Shown here in pieces: positions 26,051-35,263 of a DNA stretch of 64,000 nt. The notes under the pieces are model-generated. The model made no database searches. It had not been told where the DNA came from and was given only the letters and a program-made list of their open reading frames with translations. A program made the position numbers and the translations under genes. Origin of the DNA: Nocardioides oleivorans (GTDB lineage Bacteria > Actinomycetota > Actinomycetes > Propionibacteriales > Nocardioidaceae); contig NZ_SDWT01000001.1 in NCBI RefSeq assembly GCF_004137255.1, forward strand, positions 248,001-312,000. The letters are read 5' to 3'. Each line of letters starts with the position of its first letter. Positions within the stretch are counted from its first letter, which is position 1.

Positions 26051-27412
26051 ATGCCCACCAGTGCTCCGCCTCCCCTCGCACCCGCCGTCGCGGCGCTGCG
26101 CGCGGAGCTGCAGGCAGCCACGGGCGCGATCGATGCGTACGACGATGCAGCGCTGGTCGACGCGATCAGCGAGCTGGAGACGCTCGGGCGCATGGTGAGC
26201 GCGGCGCAGGCAGCGCTGACCTCACGGCTCGCCGAGCTGCTGGCGGAACAACAGGCCGCCGCCGGCGCCCGACCCGAGGAGATCGGCCGCGGCATCGGCA
26301 ACGTCGTCGCCGCTGCTCGGCGCGAGTCCCCGCACCGCGGTCGTCGCCACCTCGGCCTCGCGCGGATCGTCCCGACCGAGCTCCCGCACACGTGGGCGGC
26401 CTGGCAGGGCGGGCGCGTCGACGAGTGGACAGCGACCGTCATCGCCCGCGAGACCGCCTGCCTGCCCCTCGAGCACCGCCGTGCCGTGGACGAGGCGGTC
26501 GCCGAGGACCCCGAGGCGCTCGAGCGGCTGAGCCCGCGACAGCTGCTCGCCCGCCTGCGTTCGGAGGCGGAGCGGCTGGACCCGGCAGCGTGCGTGGCAC
26601 GTCGCCGTCTCGCTGAGGGAGAGCGGCGCGTCACGCTACGGCCGGCGCCGGACTCGATGACGTGGCTGACGGCACTGCTGCCGGTCAAGGACGGCGTCGC
26701 GGTCTACGCCACCCTCACCAAGGAGGCCGACATCTCGCGTGCGGCTGGAGACTCGCGCACCCGCGGCCAGGTGATGGCGGACGGGCTCGTGGCGGCCGTT
26801 CGGGAGCGTCCCGCGCGCGAGCACCGGGAGTACGCCGACGAAACCGGCGGTGACCCGCCGACGGTGCCCCGCCAACCGGTCGAGCTCGGCCTGGTGATGT
26901 CGGACGCTGCTCTCTTCGGCGGCGCCGATGACGACGCACACCTCGAAGGCTTCGGACCCATCCCGGCTGAGCTGGCGCGCGAGATCGTCTGTGGTGCGCT
27001 GACCGACGAGGAGGAGCTGAGCATCCGGCGCCTCTACGCCTCGCCGACGACGGGCGAGCTGATGTCGATGGACTCGCGCAGGAGAACCTTCCGAGGAAGC
27101 CTTGCGCGTTTCATCCGCTTGCGGGACCGCACCTGCCGCACACCCTGGTGCGATGCGCCGGTGCGTCACATCGACCACGTCGAGGACCACGCCGGCGGCG
27201 GCACGACCTCCGCTGCCAACGGCGCGGGCCTGTGCGAGGCCTGCAACTACGCCAAGACCGCACTCCGCTGGCGAGCCCGGGCCGAGCGAGACGGCAGCGT
27301 GACGACGACCCTCCCGACCGGGCACACGACCAGCTCGCGACCACCACCGGTCGCGACGATCACGCGCCGACGACTGCCCCCGCTGGTCATCGACTACATC
27401 CTGACGGGCTGA
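26051..27412 (+). CDS. DUF222 and HNH endonuclease domain protein (13E12 repeat family)
   Basis: 453-aa protein of the actinobacterial DUF222-HNH family, known as 13E12 repeat proteins in mycobacteria and present in many divergent copies per genome. The N-terminal helical DUF222 region runs from about 10 to 340. The HNH nuclease domain at about 365-410 has CRTPWCDAP (zinc Cys pair), RHIDHVEDHAGGG (catalytic His and Asp) and NGAGLCEACN (Asn and second Cys pair), so the active site is intact. The cellular role is unknown; spread within genomes suggests gene-conversion or homing behaviour. Slightly lower GC and more mixed codon use than its neighbours are visible. Confidence 0.88.
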   Translation: MPTSAPPPLAPAVAALRAELQAATGAIDAYDDAALVDAISELETLGRMVSAAQAALTSRLAELLAEQQAAAGARPEEIGRGIGNVVAAARRESPHRGRRHLGLARIVPTELPHTWAAWQGGRVDEWTATVIARETACLPLEHRRAVDEAVAEDPEALERLSPRQLLARLRSEAERLDPAACVARRRLAEGERRVTLRPAPDSMTWLTALLPVKDGVAVYATLTKEADISRAAGDSRTRGQVMADGLVAAVRERPAREHREYADETGGDPPTVPRQPVELGLVMSDAALFGGADDDAHLEGFGPIPAELAREIVCGALTDEEELSIRRLYASPTTGELMSMDSRRRTFRGSLARFIRLRDRTCRTPWCDAPVRHIDHVEDHAGGGTTSAANGAGLCEACNYAKTALRWRARAERDGSVTTTLPTGHTTSSRPPPVATITRRRLPPLVIDYILTG

Positions 27413-27446
27413 TCGGCGGCCACGCGAGCGCTGAGACACTTCCGCC

Positions 27447-27782
27447 ATGACGATCGCCAAGTCGCTCATCCTCTTCGCCCTCGCCGCGGTCGCGGAGATC
27501 GGCGGAGCGTGGCTCGTGTGGCAAGGCGTGCGCGAGCACCGCGGCTGGGTGTGGATCGGTGCCGGCTTCGTGGCGCTCGGGGTCTACGGACTGGTCGCGA
27601 CGCTCCAGCCGGACGCGAACTTCGGCCGGATCCTTGCGGCCTACGGCGGCGTGTTCGTCGCGGGTTCGCTTGCCTGGGGCATGGCTGTCGACGGCTTCCG
27701 CCCGGACAGGTACGACGTCACCGGCGCACTGATCTGCCTCGTCGGCGTCGCCGTCATCATGTACGGCCCGCGGTCGGCGTAG
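27447..27782 (+). CDS. YnfA family membrane protein
   Basis: 111-aa protein with four transmembrane helices of the YnfA (UPF0060) family, small proteins related in topology to SMR transporters and reported as multidrug exporters in some bacteria. Seen: [14 protein letters not shown] (helix 1 with the family Glu), the short basic loop REHRGW, and [19 protein letters not shown] at the end. GACACT lies 6 nt before the ATG, so a leaderless start is likely. Its stop overlaps the start of a hairpin shared with the convergent acyl-CoA dehydrogenase gene. Confidence 0.9.
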   Translation: MTIAKSLILFALAAVAEIGGAWLVWQGVREHRGWVWIGAGFVALGVYGLVATLQPDANFGRILAAYGGVFVAGSLAWGMAVDGFRPDRYDVTGALICLVGVAVIMYGPRSA

Positions 27783-27804
27783 GAGGGTCTGGCACGACCC
27801 TCCT
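27781..27804. terminator. Bidirectional hairpin between convergent genes
   Basis: Perfect 9-bp inverted repeat AGGAGGGTC / GACCCTCCT with a 6-nt loop, lying exactly between the ends of ynfA (+) and the acyl-CoA dehydrogenase (-). No T-run, as usual at this GC content. The arms are two copies of the 9-mer that recurs across the window. Confidence 0.65.
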
Positions 27805-27807
27805 GGG

Positions 27808-29007
27808 TCACTCGACCGGCAGGCCGAGACCCCGCGCGATCAGCATGCGCTGGACCTCGGAGGTCCCCTCGCCGATCTCGAGCACCTTGGCGTCACGGTA
27901 GAACCGCACCACCGGGTACTCCTCCATGAAGCCGTAGCCGCCGAAGACCTGCGTCGCGATCCGGGTCGCGGTGACCGCGGACTCGGTGGCGTAGAGCTTG
28001 GCGACCGCGGCGGCCTGCTTGAACGCGGCCGTGGACACCGAGCTCGAGCCGGCGTCCATCGCGTCCTTCATCGCAGCCGCCTTGTAGGTCAGCAGGCGCG
28101 AGGCGTCGAGCATCACCTGGAGGTCGGAGACCTGGAACGCGACCCCCTGCTTGCGGCCAATCGGCCCGCCGAAGGTCTGCCGCTCACCGGCGTACTGCAG
28201 CGACATGTCGAGGCACGCCTGGATGCAGCCGACCGCGAGCGCGGCGATCGCGACGCGGCCGTCGTCGAGGGTGGCGAGGAACTGCGCGTAACCCCGACCT
28301 CGCTCGCCGAGGAGGTTTGCCTCGGGCACGCGGGCGTCCGCGAAGGAGAGCGGGTGGGTGTCGGACGCGTGCCAGCCGAGCTTGTCGTACGCCTTCTCGG
28401 CGACGAAGCCAGGAGTGCCGGACGGGACCACGATGGTCGAGATCTCCGGACGGCCGTCCCCCCGGTCACCGGTCCGCGCGGTGACGGTCACCAGCGACGT
28501 GATCGACGAGCCGGAGTTGGTGATGAACTGCTTGGCGCCGTTGACGACCCACTCGCCGCCGTCGAGGACGGCCTTCGTCCTGGTCGCGCCGGCGTCGGAG
28601 CCGGCGCCGGGCTCGGTCAGACCGAATCCCGCGACCTGCTCCCCGGCCACGAGGGTCGGAAGCCACTCCTGCTTCTGCGCCTGCGTGCCGTAGGTCAGGA
28701 TCGGGTTGATGCCGAGGCCGACCGCGGCCTCGAGGGTGATGCCCATCGACTGGTCGACGCGGCCGATCTCCTCGATCGCCAGGCACAGCGAGGTGAAGCC
28801 GCCGTCCTCCCCCGCCATCCCCGCGCCGCCGAACTCCTCGGGCGCGGTCAGCCCCATCAGCCCGAGCGCGCCCATCTTCTGCACGACGTCGGTCGGGAAG
28901 TGGTGGTCGCGGTCCCACTGCGCTGCGTGCGGCGCGATCTCGGCCTCGGCGAAGTCGCGGACGCTGCGACGGAACTGCTCGTGCTCGGGGGACAGCTCGA
29001 AGGTCAT
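27808..29007 (-). CDS. Acyl-CoA dehydrogenase (second copy)
   Basis: 399-aa FAD acyl-CoA dehydrogenase. Seen: FGLTEPGAGSDAGATRT (FAD/substrate loop), QVFGGYGFMEEYPV (C-terminal signature) and the catalytic base Glu380 in IGEGTSEVQ. It differs from the copy at 3.6-4.8 kb across the whole length, so it is a separate paralogue and probably prefers another chain type. The ATG at 29007 was chosen over the GTG at 29016 because TAAGGT lies 7 nt before it. A near-perfect 18-bp palindrome overlaps the -35 region, so the gene is under a repressor not encoded next to it. Stand-alone gene. Confidence 0.92.
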   Translation of the reverse strand: MTFELSPEHEQFRRSVRDFAEAEIAPHAAQWDRDHHFPTDVVQKMGALGLMGLTAPEEFGGAGMAGEDGGFTSLCLAIEEIGRVDQSMGITLEAAVGLGINPILTYGTQAQKQEWLPTLVAGEQVAGFGLTEPGAGSDAGATRTKAVLDGGEWVVNGAKQFITNSGSSITSLVTVTARTGDRGDGRPEISTIVVPSGTPGFVAEKAYDKLGWHASDTHPLSFADARVPEANLLGERGRGYAQFLATLDDGRVAIAALAVGCIQACLDMSLQYAGERQTFGGPIGRKQGVAFQVSDLQVMLDASRLLTYKAAAMKDAMDAGSSSVSTAAFKQAAAVAKLYATESAVTATRIATQVFGGYGFMEEYPVVRFYRDAKVLEIGEGTSEVQRMLIARGLGLPVE

Positions 29008-29014
29008 GCCCGGC

Positions 29015-29046
29015 ACCTTAGCCCGAAAGGTTAACGATCGCTAACC
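29015..29046 (-). promoter_or_regulatory. Promoter and palindromic operator of the acyl-CoA dehydrogenase gene
   Basis: -10 TAAGGT (29015-29020), 7 nt before the ATG. GGTTAaCGATCGcTAACC (29029-29046) is an 18-bp palindrome with one mismatched pair and spans the -35 position at about 29038-29043. Size and symmetry fit a TetR-type repressor site. Confidence 0.55.
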
Positions 29047-29168
29047 CTGCGCACGAGGGTCGCACGCGCGACGTACGACGGCCACCCGCCCGTCACCGGA
29101 AGGCCGCCCCACGGTCGCCGCGGACCACCAGTGTCGGGTCGTTGACCACCCCGAAAGGACACCCGGAC

Positions 29169-30896
29169 GTGAAGCGTCTTTCCGTTCCCGCCATCGCCGC
29201 CGGCACCGCTGCTGTCGTCGCCCTCGGCATCGCCGCCGCCAGCGCGGTACCCATGGGATTCACCCAGGACCGCTCCGCGGACCTTGCCCAGCAGATCAAC
29301 CCCGCCAAGCCCAAGAGCGTGATCCTGCTCATCGGTGACGGCATGGACGACTCGATGATCACCGCAGCCCGCAACTACTCCAAGGGCGCCTCCGGCCGCC
29401 TCGTGCTCGACGAGCTCCCCTTCACGGGCGCGATGACGACGTACGGCCTCAAGGTCGGCCCGGCGAACGACTACCCGATCGCCTACGTCTCCGACTCCGC
29501 CCCGACCGCCAGCGGCTGGTCGACCGGCAAGAAGACCGTCGACGGCCGCATCTCGCAGGGCCCCTCGACCGCGGACACCGTGCCGGGTGAGAACTACCAG
29601 ACCGTGCTCGAGAAGTTCAAGGCGATGGGCAAGCGCACCGGCGACGTCTCCACCGCCGAGATCACCGACGCCACGCCGGCCGCTGCGGCCTCGCACATCA
29701 ACTTGCGCGCCTGCCAGGATCCGAGCGCGATGGCCGGCTGCCCGGCCGCGCTGAAGTCGAACGGCGGCCTCGGCTCGATCGCCGAGCAGCTCGTCGACAA
29801 CAAGGTCGACGTCCTCCTCGGCGGCGGCCAGAACCGCTACGCCAAGACCCTCGAGAACGGCTCGGAGACGGTCCTGGGCTACGCGCAGACCAAGAAGGGC
29901 TACCGCTCCGTCACCACAGCCGCCGAGCTGGGCAACGTGTCCAGCCTCGCCGGCGGCCCGGTCATCGGCCTCTTCAGCCCGGGCAACATGACCCGCAAGT
30001 ACGCCCCGCGCCTCGCGGTGAACGGCGGCACGACCGACACCGGTCCGTGCGTCGAGCAGAGCCGTGGCACGCAGCCCACGCTGGCCGCGATGACCTCCAA
30101 GGCCATCACGCTGCTCGACAACCCCGACGGCTTCTTCCTCCAGGTCGAGGGCGCGAGCGTCGACAAGGCCGAGCACGAGCGCGACATCTGCGGTGCCATC
30201 GGCGAGCTCGAGGAGCTCGACCAGGCCGTGAAGACCGCCCTGGACTACCAGAAGGCGCACCCCGACACCCTCGTCATCGTCACCGGCGACCACGCCCACT
30301 CGACGCAGATCGTGATGGACAACTTCGGTGGCAGCGCGACGGCCACGGTCACCACCGTCGACGGCGACCCCATGACGGTCGCGTACTCGTCGTCGTACGC
30401 CGGCACGCCGCCGCAGCAGGCCACGCACACCGGCTCGCAGATCCGCGTCGCGGCGATCGGACCGCAGGCAGCCAACGTCACCGGCGTGATCGACCAGACC
30501 GACCTGTTCAACACGATGATGGGTCGTACGCCGAGCACGCTGCCGACGCAGCCCACCGCGACCACCACCACGACGGTCACCGCCACGCCGTCGCCGACCA
30601 CCCCGGCCCCGACCGGCACGCCGACGAGCACCCCGGCCGAGGAGCCGACGATCTGGCTGGCGTCGCCGAAGAAGGTCGCCCGTGGGTCCGAGACCTGGAT
30701 CTCGGTGACCGTCGACGGCGCGACCTCGGTGAAGGTCAAGGTCAAGCAGGGCAAGGGCGTCGTCGTCCGCGAGCTGTCGAGGAAGGGCGGCTCGCTGAAG
30801 CTGCCCAGGCTCGACCGCGGCCCCGCCCAGATCAAGGTCATCGCGGTCGGCGAGGGCGGGCGCACCCAGGAGAAGCGCACCATCACGGTCCGCTGA
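29169..30896 (+). CDS. phoA: Secreted alkaline phosphatase with C-terminal accessory domain
   Basis: 575-aa secreted phosphomonoesterase of the PhoA family. Signal peptide in residues 1-27. Catalytic core: GDGMDD with metal ligand Asp57, nucleophile Ser110 in [13 protein letters not shown] (matching the E. coli DSAASATAWSTG site), [13 protein letters not shown] and [10 protein letters not shown] with further metal ligands. After about residue 455 a Thr/Pro-rich linker ([19 protein letters not shown]) leads to an 80-residue all-beta, Lys-rich domain ([14 protein letters not shown] to end), probably a surface- or polymer-binding module. GTG at 29169 follows AAAGGA. It releases phosphate from organic esters outside the cell; no convincing Pho box was found. 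Confidence 0.9.
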   Translation: MKRLSVPAIAAGTAAVVALGIAAASAVPMGFTQDRSADLAQQINPAKPKSVILLIGDGMDDSMITAARNYSKGASGRLVLDELPFTGAMTTYGLKVGPANDYPIAYVSDSAPTASGWSTGKKTVDGRISQGPSTADTVPGENYQTVLEKFKAMGKRTGDVSTAEITDATPAAAASHINLRACQDPSAMAGCPAALKSNGGLGSIAEQLVDNKVDVLLGGGQNRYAKTLENGSETVLGYAQTKKGYRSVTTAAELGNVSSLAGGPVIGLFSPGNMTRKYAPRLAVNGGTTDTGPCVEQSRGTQPTLAAMTSKAITLLDNPDGFFLQVEGASVDKAEHERDICGAIGELEELDQAVKTALDYQKAHPDTLVIVTGDHAHSTQIVMDNFGGSATATVTTVDGDPMTVAYSSSYAGTPPQQATHTGSQIRVAAIGPQAANVTGVIDQTDLFNTMMGRTPSTLPTQPTATTTTTVTATPSPTTPAPTGTPTSTPAEEPTIWLASPKKVARGSETWISVTVDGATSVKVKVKQGKGVVVRELSRKGGSLKLPRLDRGPAQIKVIAVGEGGRTQEKRTITVR

Positions 30897-30907
30897 CCCG
30901 ACCACTG

Positions 30908-30945
30908 CTGCGGCCGCGACCCCTCCCGGGGAGTCGCGGCCGCAG
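30908..30945 (+). terminator. Intrinsic-type hairpin after the alkaline phosphatase gene
   Basis: Perfect 13-bp arms (CTGCGGCCGCGAC, 30908-30920, and its complement, 30933-30945) around a 12-nt inner segment that can extend the stem. It starts 12 bp after the stop codon and has no T-run. Confidence 0.7.
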
Positions 30946-31077
30946 TTGCCTCGACAGGGTGTTGTCCGTCACAACGGGCACCGGTGGCGCCGCCGCCCGA
31001 GCGCGGTAACCTGCCGAGCGGCACGCCTCGCGGCCGCCGCACGTCACAGCCCCCGTGTCACCGTCAGGAGTTCTCGC

Positions 31078-32862
31078 GTGAGCTTGAAGAAGGTCCTCAT
31101 CGCCAACCGCGGCGAGATCGCCGTCCGCGTCATCCGCGCCTGCAAGGACGCCGGCATCGGCTCGGTGGCGGTGTACGCCGACCCGGACCGCGACGCGCTG
31201 TTCGTCCGGCTCGCCGACGAGGCCCACTCCCTCGGCGGCGCGACCCCGGCCGAGTCGTACCTCGACATCGCCAAGATCATCAAGGTCGCCGCCGACACCG
31301 GCGCCGACTCGGTCCACCCCGGCTACGGCTTCCTCGCCGAGAACGCCGACTTCGCCCAGGCCGTGATCGACGCCGGGCTGATCTGGATCGGCCCCCCGCC
31401 GGCTGCGATCGAGGCCCTCGGCGACAAGGCCAAGGCCAAGCACATCGCCGACCGTGCCAACGCCCCGCTCGCCCCCGGCACCAAGGACCCCGTGAAGGAC
31501 GCCGACGAGGTCGTCGAGTTCGCGAGGGCCAACGGCCTCCCGGTCGCGATCAAGGCCGTCTTCGGCGGCGGCGGACGCGGCCTCAAGGTCGCCCGCACGC
31601 TCGAGGAGATCCCCGACGCCTACGAGTCCGCCGTCCGCGAGGCCGTCACCGCCTTCGGCCGCGGCGAGTGCCTGGTCGAGAAGTTCCTCGACAAGCCGCG
31701 CCACGTCGAGACCCAGTGCCTGGCCGACCAGCACGGCAACGTCGTCGTGGTCTCCACCCGCGACTGCTCGCTGCAGCGCCGCAACCAGAAGCTCGTCGAG
31801 GAGGCCCCCGCGCCGTTCCTGTCGCAGGAGCAGCTCGACGAGCTCTACGAGTCGTCGAAGCGGATCCTCACCGAGGCCGGCTACTACGGCGCCGGCACGT
31901 GCGAGTTCCTCGTCGCCCAGGACGGCACGATCTCCTTCCTCGAGGTCAACACCCGCCTCCAGGTCGAGCACTGCGTCTCGGAGGAGGTCACCGGCATCGA
32001 CCTGGTCCGCGAGATGTTCCGCATCGCCGCCGGAGAGGAGCTCGGCTACGGCGACCCCGAGATCCGCGGCCACTCCATCGAGTTCCGCATCAACGCCGAG
32101 GACGGCGGCCGCAACTTCATGCCCGCCCCCGGCACCCTGTCCGCCTGGGCACCGCCGTCGGGTCCCGGCGTACGACTCGACGGGGGCTACGAGAACGGCG
32201 AGACCATCCCGGGCTCGTTCGACTCCCTCATCGCCAAGCTCATCGTCACCGGTACGACGCGCACCCAGGCCCTCGAGCGCTCGCGCCGCGCCCTCGACGA
32301 GTTCGTCGTCGACGGCATGCCGACCGTCATCCCGTTCCACCGCGCGGTCGTCTCCGACCCGGCCTACGTCGGTCCGTCGACGCCGTCGGGCGAGGGCGAG
32401 TTCACCGTCTACACGCAGTGGATCGAGACCGAGTTCGACAACCAGATCGAGGCGTACGCCGGTGACACGGCCGAGGCCGAGGAGGCCGGCGAGCGGCAGA
32501 AGGTCACCGTCGAGGTCGGCGGCAAGCGCCTCGAGGTCGTCCTCCCGGCCGGGCTCGGCGGGCTGTCGGCAGGAGGGTCGGCCGGCGGCGCAGGAGGGTC
32601 GAAGAAGACCAAGCGCACCGCCAAGAAGGCCGGCGCCGCGGCGTCCGGCGACGCCGTCACCTCGCCCATGCAGGGCACCATCGTGAAGGTCTCCGTCACC
32701 GACGGCCAGACGGTCGCCGAGGGCGACGTCATCGTCGTGATGGAGGCGATGAAGATGGAGCAGCCCCTCAAGGCCCACAAGGCCGGCACCGTCACCGGCC
32801 TCGCCGCGGAGGTCGGCGCCACGGTCACCAACGGCGCCGTGATCTGCGAGATCAAGGACTGA
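31078..32862 (+). CDS. accA: Acyl-CoA carboxylase alpha subunit (biotin carboxylase plus biotin carrier domain)
   Basis: 594-aa alpha subunit shared by actinobacterial acetyl-/propionyl-/methylcrotonyl-CoA carboxylases (AccA3 type). Biotin carboxylase domain from residue 4 ([16 protein letters not shown]) with ATP loop GGGGRGLK, catalytic [10 protein letters not shown], then a linker and the biotin carrier at the C terminus with Lys559 in EAMKMEQ as the biotinylation site. The linker carries a Gly/Ser/Ala repeat ([11 protein letters not shown]) followed by a Lys-rich run, a flexible arm for the swinging carrier. It partners with the pccB-accE products 15 kb away. GTG at 31078 follows AGGAG by 7 nt. 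Confidence 0.95.
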   Translation: MSLKKVLIANRGEIAVRVIRACKDAGIGSVAVYADPDRDALFVRLADEAHSLGGATPAESYLDIAKIIKVAADTGADSVHPGYGFLAENADFAQAVIDAGLIWIGPPPAAIEALGDKAKAKHIADRANAPLAPGTKDPVKDADEVVEFARANGLPVAIKAVFGGGGRGLKVARTLEEIPDAYESAVREAVTAFGRGECLVEKFLDKPRHVETQCLADQHGNVVVVSTRDCSLQRRNQKLVEEAPAPFLSQEQLDELYESSKRILTEAGYYGAGTCEFLVAQDGTISFLEVNTRLQVEHCVSEEVTGIDLVREMFRIAAGEELGYGDPEIRGHSIEFRINAEDGGRNFMPAPGTLSAWAPPSGPGVRLDGGYENGETIPGSFDSLIAKLIVTGTTRTQALERSRRALDEFVVDGMPTVIPFHRAVVSDPAYVGPSTPSGEGEFTVYTQWIETEFDNQIEAYAGDTAEAEEAGERQKVTVEVGGKRLEVVLPAGLGGLSAGGSAGGAGGSKKTKRTAKKAGAAASGDAVTSPMQGTIVKVSVTDGQTVAEGDVIVVMEAMKMEQPLKAHKAGTVTGLAAEVGATVTNGAVICEIKD

Positions 32863-32900
32863 GGGCGCCTCAGCTGGCGCCCGATCGCGTGCGATAGATA

Positions 32901-32930
32901 GCAAGTGCTCACTTTTTATGTGACACTTGC
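32901..32930. promoter_or_regulatory. Inverted-repeat operator of the TetR-dehydrogenase pair
   Basis: GCAAGTG (32901-32907) and CACTTGC (32924-32930) form perfect 7-bp arms; inner TCAC (32909-32912) and GTGA (32920-32923) continue the symmetry, leaving TTTTTAT in the middle. The right arm contains GACACT, which is 6 nt before the TetR GTG at 32934. The site would block transcription of its own operon. Confidence 0.6.
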
Positions 32931-32933
32931 CGC

Positions 32934-33578
32934 GTGACCACGACTCGCGAACGGCGCACTCAGGCCGAGCGCCGCGAGGGCACGACCACCGCCCTCCTCG
33001 ACGCGACGGTGGCGTGCCTGACCGAGCGGGGGTACGCCGCCACCTCGACCGCCGCGGTCTGCGCGGCGGCGGGCGTGAGCCAGGGCGCGCTCTTCCGCTA
33101 CTTCCCGACCCGGCAGGCGCTGCTGGTCGCGACCGCGGAGCACGTCGCCACCCGCAACGTCGAGGCCTTCCGCACGACGGTCGGAGGCGCACCCGTCGCG
33201 ACCGCCGACGACGTCGCCGCCGTGCTCGGCCACCTGCGCCGCGCGGTCCTCTCCCCCACGAACCAGACCTGGCGCGAGCTCCTCGTCGCCGCCCGCGCGG
33301 ACGCCGACCTCCGCGAGGCGCTCCGCCCCGCACGCGAGTCGCTGCAGGGGCAGATGCTCGCCGCCGCGGCGGACCTGTGGGACGGCCGCCTGGCACCCGA
33401 CGACCTCGCGGCCGTGCTGAGCATCGTCGTCAACATGCTCGACGGGCTGGCGTTCTCCGCCCTCGACCCCGACCCGACGGCCCCGCCCGGCCGCACCGTC
33501 GAGCGGGCGCTGCGCCTGCTCGCCGAGATGATCGTCCGCCTCTACCCCGACCCCGCCCCGATGGAGCAGCACGCATGA
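32934..33578 (+). CDS. TetR family transcriptional regulator
   Basis: 214-aa TetR regulator. HTH at about residues 18-62 (LTERGYAATSTAAVCAAAGVSQGALFRYFPTRQ). The C-terminal domain has the TetR ligand-pocket pattern but no recognised subfamily. Its stop overlaps the start of the flavoprotein gene (ATGA), so repressor and enzyme form one operon with an operator covering the promoter: a simple autorepressed, substrate-induced unit (inference). GTG start at 32934 follows GACACT by 6 nt. Confidence 0.88.
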   Translation: MTTTRERRTQAERREGTTTALLDATVACLTERGYAATSTAAVCAAAGVSQGALFRYFPTRQALLVATAEHVATRNVEAFRTTVGGAPVATADDVAAVLGHLRRAVLSPTNQTWRELLVAARADADLREALRPARESLQGQMLAAAADLWDGRLAPDDLAAVLSIVVNMLDGLAFSALDPDPTAPPGRTVERALRLLAEMIVRLYPDPAPMEQHA

Positions 33579-35263
33579 GCACCTTCCACCCCGACGTCAT
33601 CGTCGTCGGCGCCGGCCTCGCCGGCCTCGTCGCGACCCACGAGCTGGCCCTAGCGGGCAAGAAGGTGCTCGTCCTCGACCAGGAGAACCGCGCCAACCTC
33701 GGCGGCCAGGCCTGGTGGTCGCTCGGCGGCCTCCTCTTCGTCGACAGCCCCGAGCAGCGCCGGATGGGCATCATCGACTCCCCCGAGCTCGCCTGGCAGG
33801 ACTGGCAGGGCTCCGCGCAGTTCGACCGGCTCGGCGACGGCACCGACGGTCCGGGTCGCGGGGAGGACTTCTGGCCGCAGCAGTGGGCCAGGGCGTACGT
33901 CGACTTCGCGCACCGCGAGAAGCGCGACTACCTCCACGCCCTCGGCCTCAAGTCGCTGCCGTTCGTCGGCTGGGCCGAGCGCGGCGACGGCCGGGCCCTG
34001 GGCCACGGCAACTCCGTGCCGCGCTTCCACCTCACCTGGGGCACCGGCCCGGAGGTCGTCCGGATCTTCGCCGAGCCGGTCGAGCGGGCAGAGGCAGCCG
34101 GGCTCGTACGCTTCGCGTTCCGCCACCAGGTCGACGAGCTGGTCGTCGAGGACGGCGCGGTCGTCGGCGTGCGTGGGACGATCCTGGCCGACGACGACAG
34201 CGCCCGCGGCGTGAGGTCGAGCCGCGACACGGCGGGCGCCTTCGAGCTGCGCGCCGCGGCCGTCGCGGTGACGAGCGGCGGCATCGGGCACAACCACGAG
34301 CTGATGCGCCGCAACTGGCCGACCGAGCGCGTGGGCGCGGCTCCCGAGCACATGATCTCGGGCGTCCCCGCCCACGTCGACGGGCGGATGCAGGGCATCG
34401 CCGAGACCGCCGGCGCCACGATGGTCAACAAGGACCGGATGTGGGCCTACGTCGAGGGCATCCACAACTGGGACCCGGTCTGGCCCGACCACGCGATCCG
34501 GATCCTGCCCGGGCCGTCGTCGATGTGGTTCGACGCGACCGGCAGGCGGCTCGAGGGCATGTCCGGCGTCCCCGGCGCCGACTCGATCGGCGCGATGAAG
34601 CAGATCCTGGCGGCCGGCCACGACTACTCGTGGTTCGTCCTCACCCAGTCGATGATCGAGAAGGAGTTCGCCCTCTCCGGCTCCGAGCAGAACCCCGACA
34701 TCACCGGCAAGGACCTCAAGTTCCTCGCCCAGAGCCGGCTCGCCAAGGGCGCGCCCGGCCCGGTCGAGGCCTTCAAGGAGCACGGCGTCGACTTCGTCGT
34801 GGCCGACACCCTCGCCGAGCTGGTGACCGGGATGAACGAGCTCGCGCGCGGCCCGAAGCTCGACGCCGACGACCTCGAGCGGCAGATCGTCGCCCGCGAC
34901 CGGGAGATGGACAACGCCTTCTCCAAGGACATCCAGGTCATGGCGATCCACAACGCCCGCCGCAGCCGCACCGACAAGCTGATCCGCGTCGCCAAGCCGC
35001 ACAAGGTCCTCGACCCCTCGCACGGCCCGCTCATCGCCGTACGCCTCAACATCCTGTCGCGCAAGACGCTCGGCGGGCTCGAGACCAACCTCGACGGCCA
35101 GTGCGTCGCCGCCGACGGGAGCCTCATCCCGGGGCTGTACGCCGCCGGCGAGGTCGCCGGCTTCGGCGGGGGCGGCGTCCACGGCTACAACGCGCTCGAG
35201 GGCACCTTCCTCGGCGGCTGCATCTTCTCCGGCCGCGCGGTGGGCAGGGCGCTCACGCGCTGA
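33575..35263 (+). CDS. FAD-binding dehydrogenase (COG3573, FAD_binding_2 family)
   Basis: 562-aa flavoprotein related to 3-ketosteroid Delta1-dehydrogenases and fumarate reductases. Seen: FAD loop VGAGLAGLVATHEL at 11-24, the branch motif GGQAWWSLGGL, and the C-terminal FAD-site segment GLYAAGEVAGFGGGGVHGYNALEGTFLGG. No signal peptide or haem motif. Members are annotated predicted oxidoreductases; the substrate is unknown, and co-operonic TetR control suggests a xenobiotic or lipid-like inducer. The last 11 bp overlap the end of the convergent AraC gene. Confidence 0.82.
   Translation: MSTFHPDVIVVGAGLAGLVATHELALAGKKVLVLDQENRANLGGQAWWSLGGLLFVDSPEQRRMGIIDSPELAWQDWQGSAQFDRLGDGTDGPGRGEDFWPQQWARAYVDFAHREKRDYLHALGLKSLPFVGWAERGDGRALGHGNSVPRFHLTWGTGPEVVRIFAEPVERAEAAGLVRFAFRHQVDELVVEDGAVVGVRGTILADDDSARGVRSSRDTAGAFELRAAAVAVTSGGIGHNHELMRRNWPTERVGAAPEHMISGVPAHVDGRMQGIAETAGATMVNKDRMWAYVEGIHNWDPVWPDHAIRILPGPSSMWFDATGRRLEGMSGVPGADSIGAMKQILAAGHDYSWFVLTQSMIEKEFALSGSEQNPDITGKDLKFLAQSRLAKGAPGPVEAFKEHGVDFVVADTLAELVTGMNELARGPKLDADDLERQIVARDREMDNAFSKDIQVMAIHNARRSRTDKLIRVAKPHKVLDPSHGPLIAVRLNILSRKTLGGLETNLDGQCVAADGSLIPGLYAAGEVAGFGGGGVHGYNALEGTFLGGCIFSGRAVGRALTR

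Noticed and set aside
29041..29168. Pho box before the alkaline phosphatase
   Set aside because: Only a single weak GTCACCGG-like unit; no direct repeat of GTTCACC-type 11-mers.
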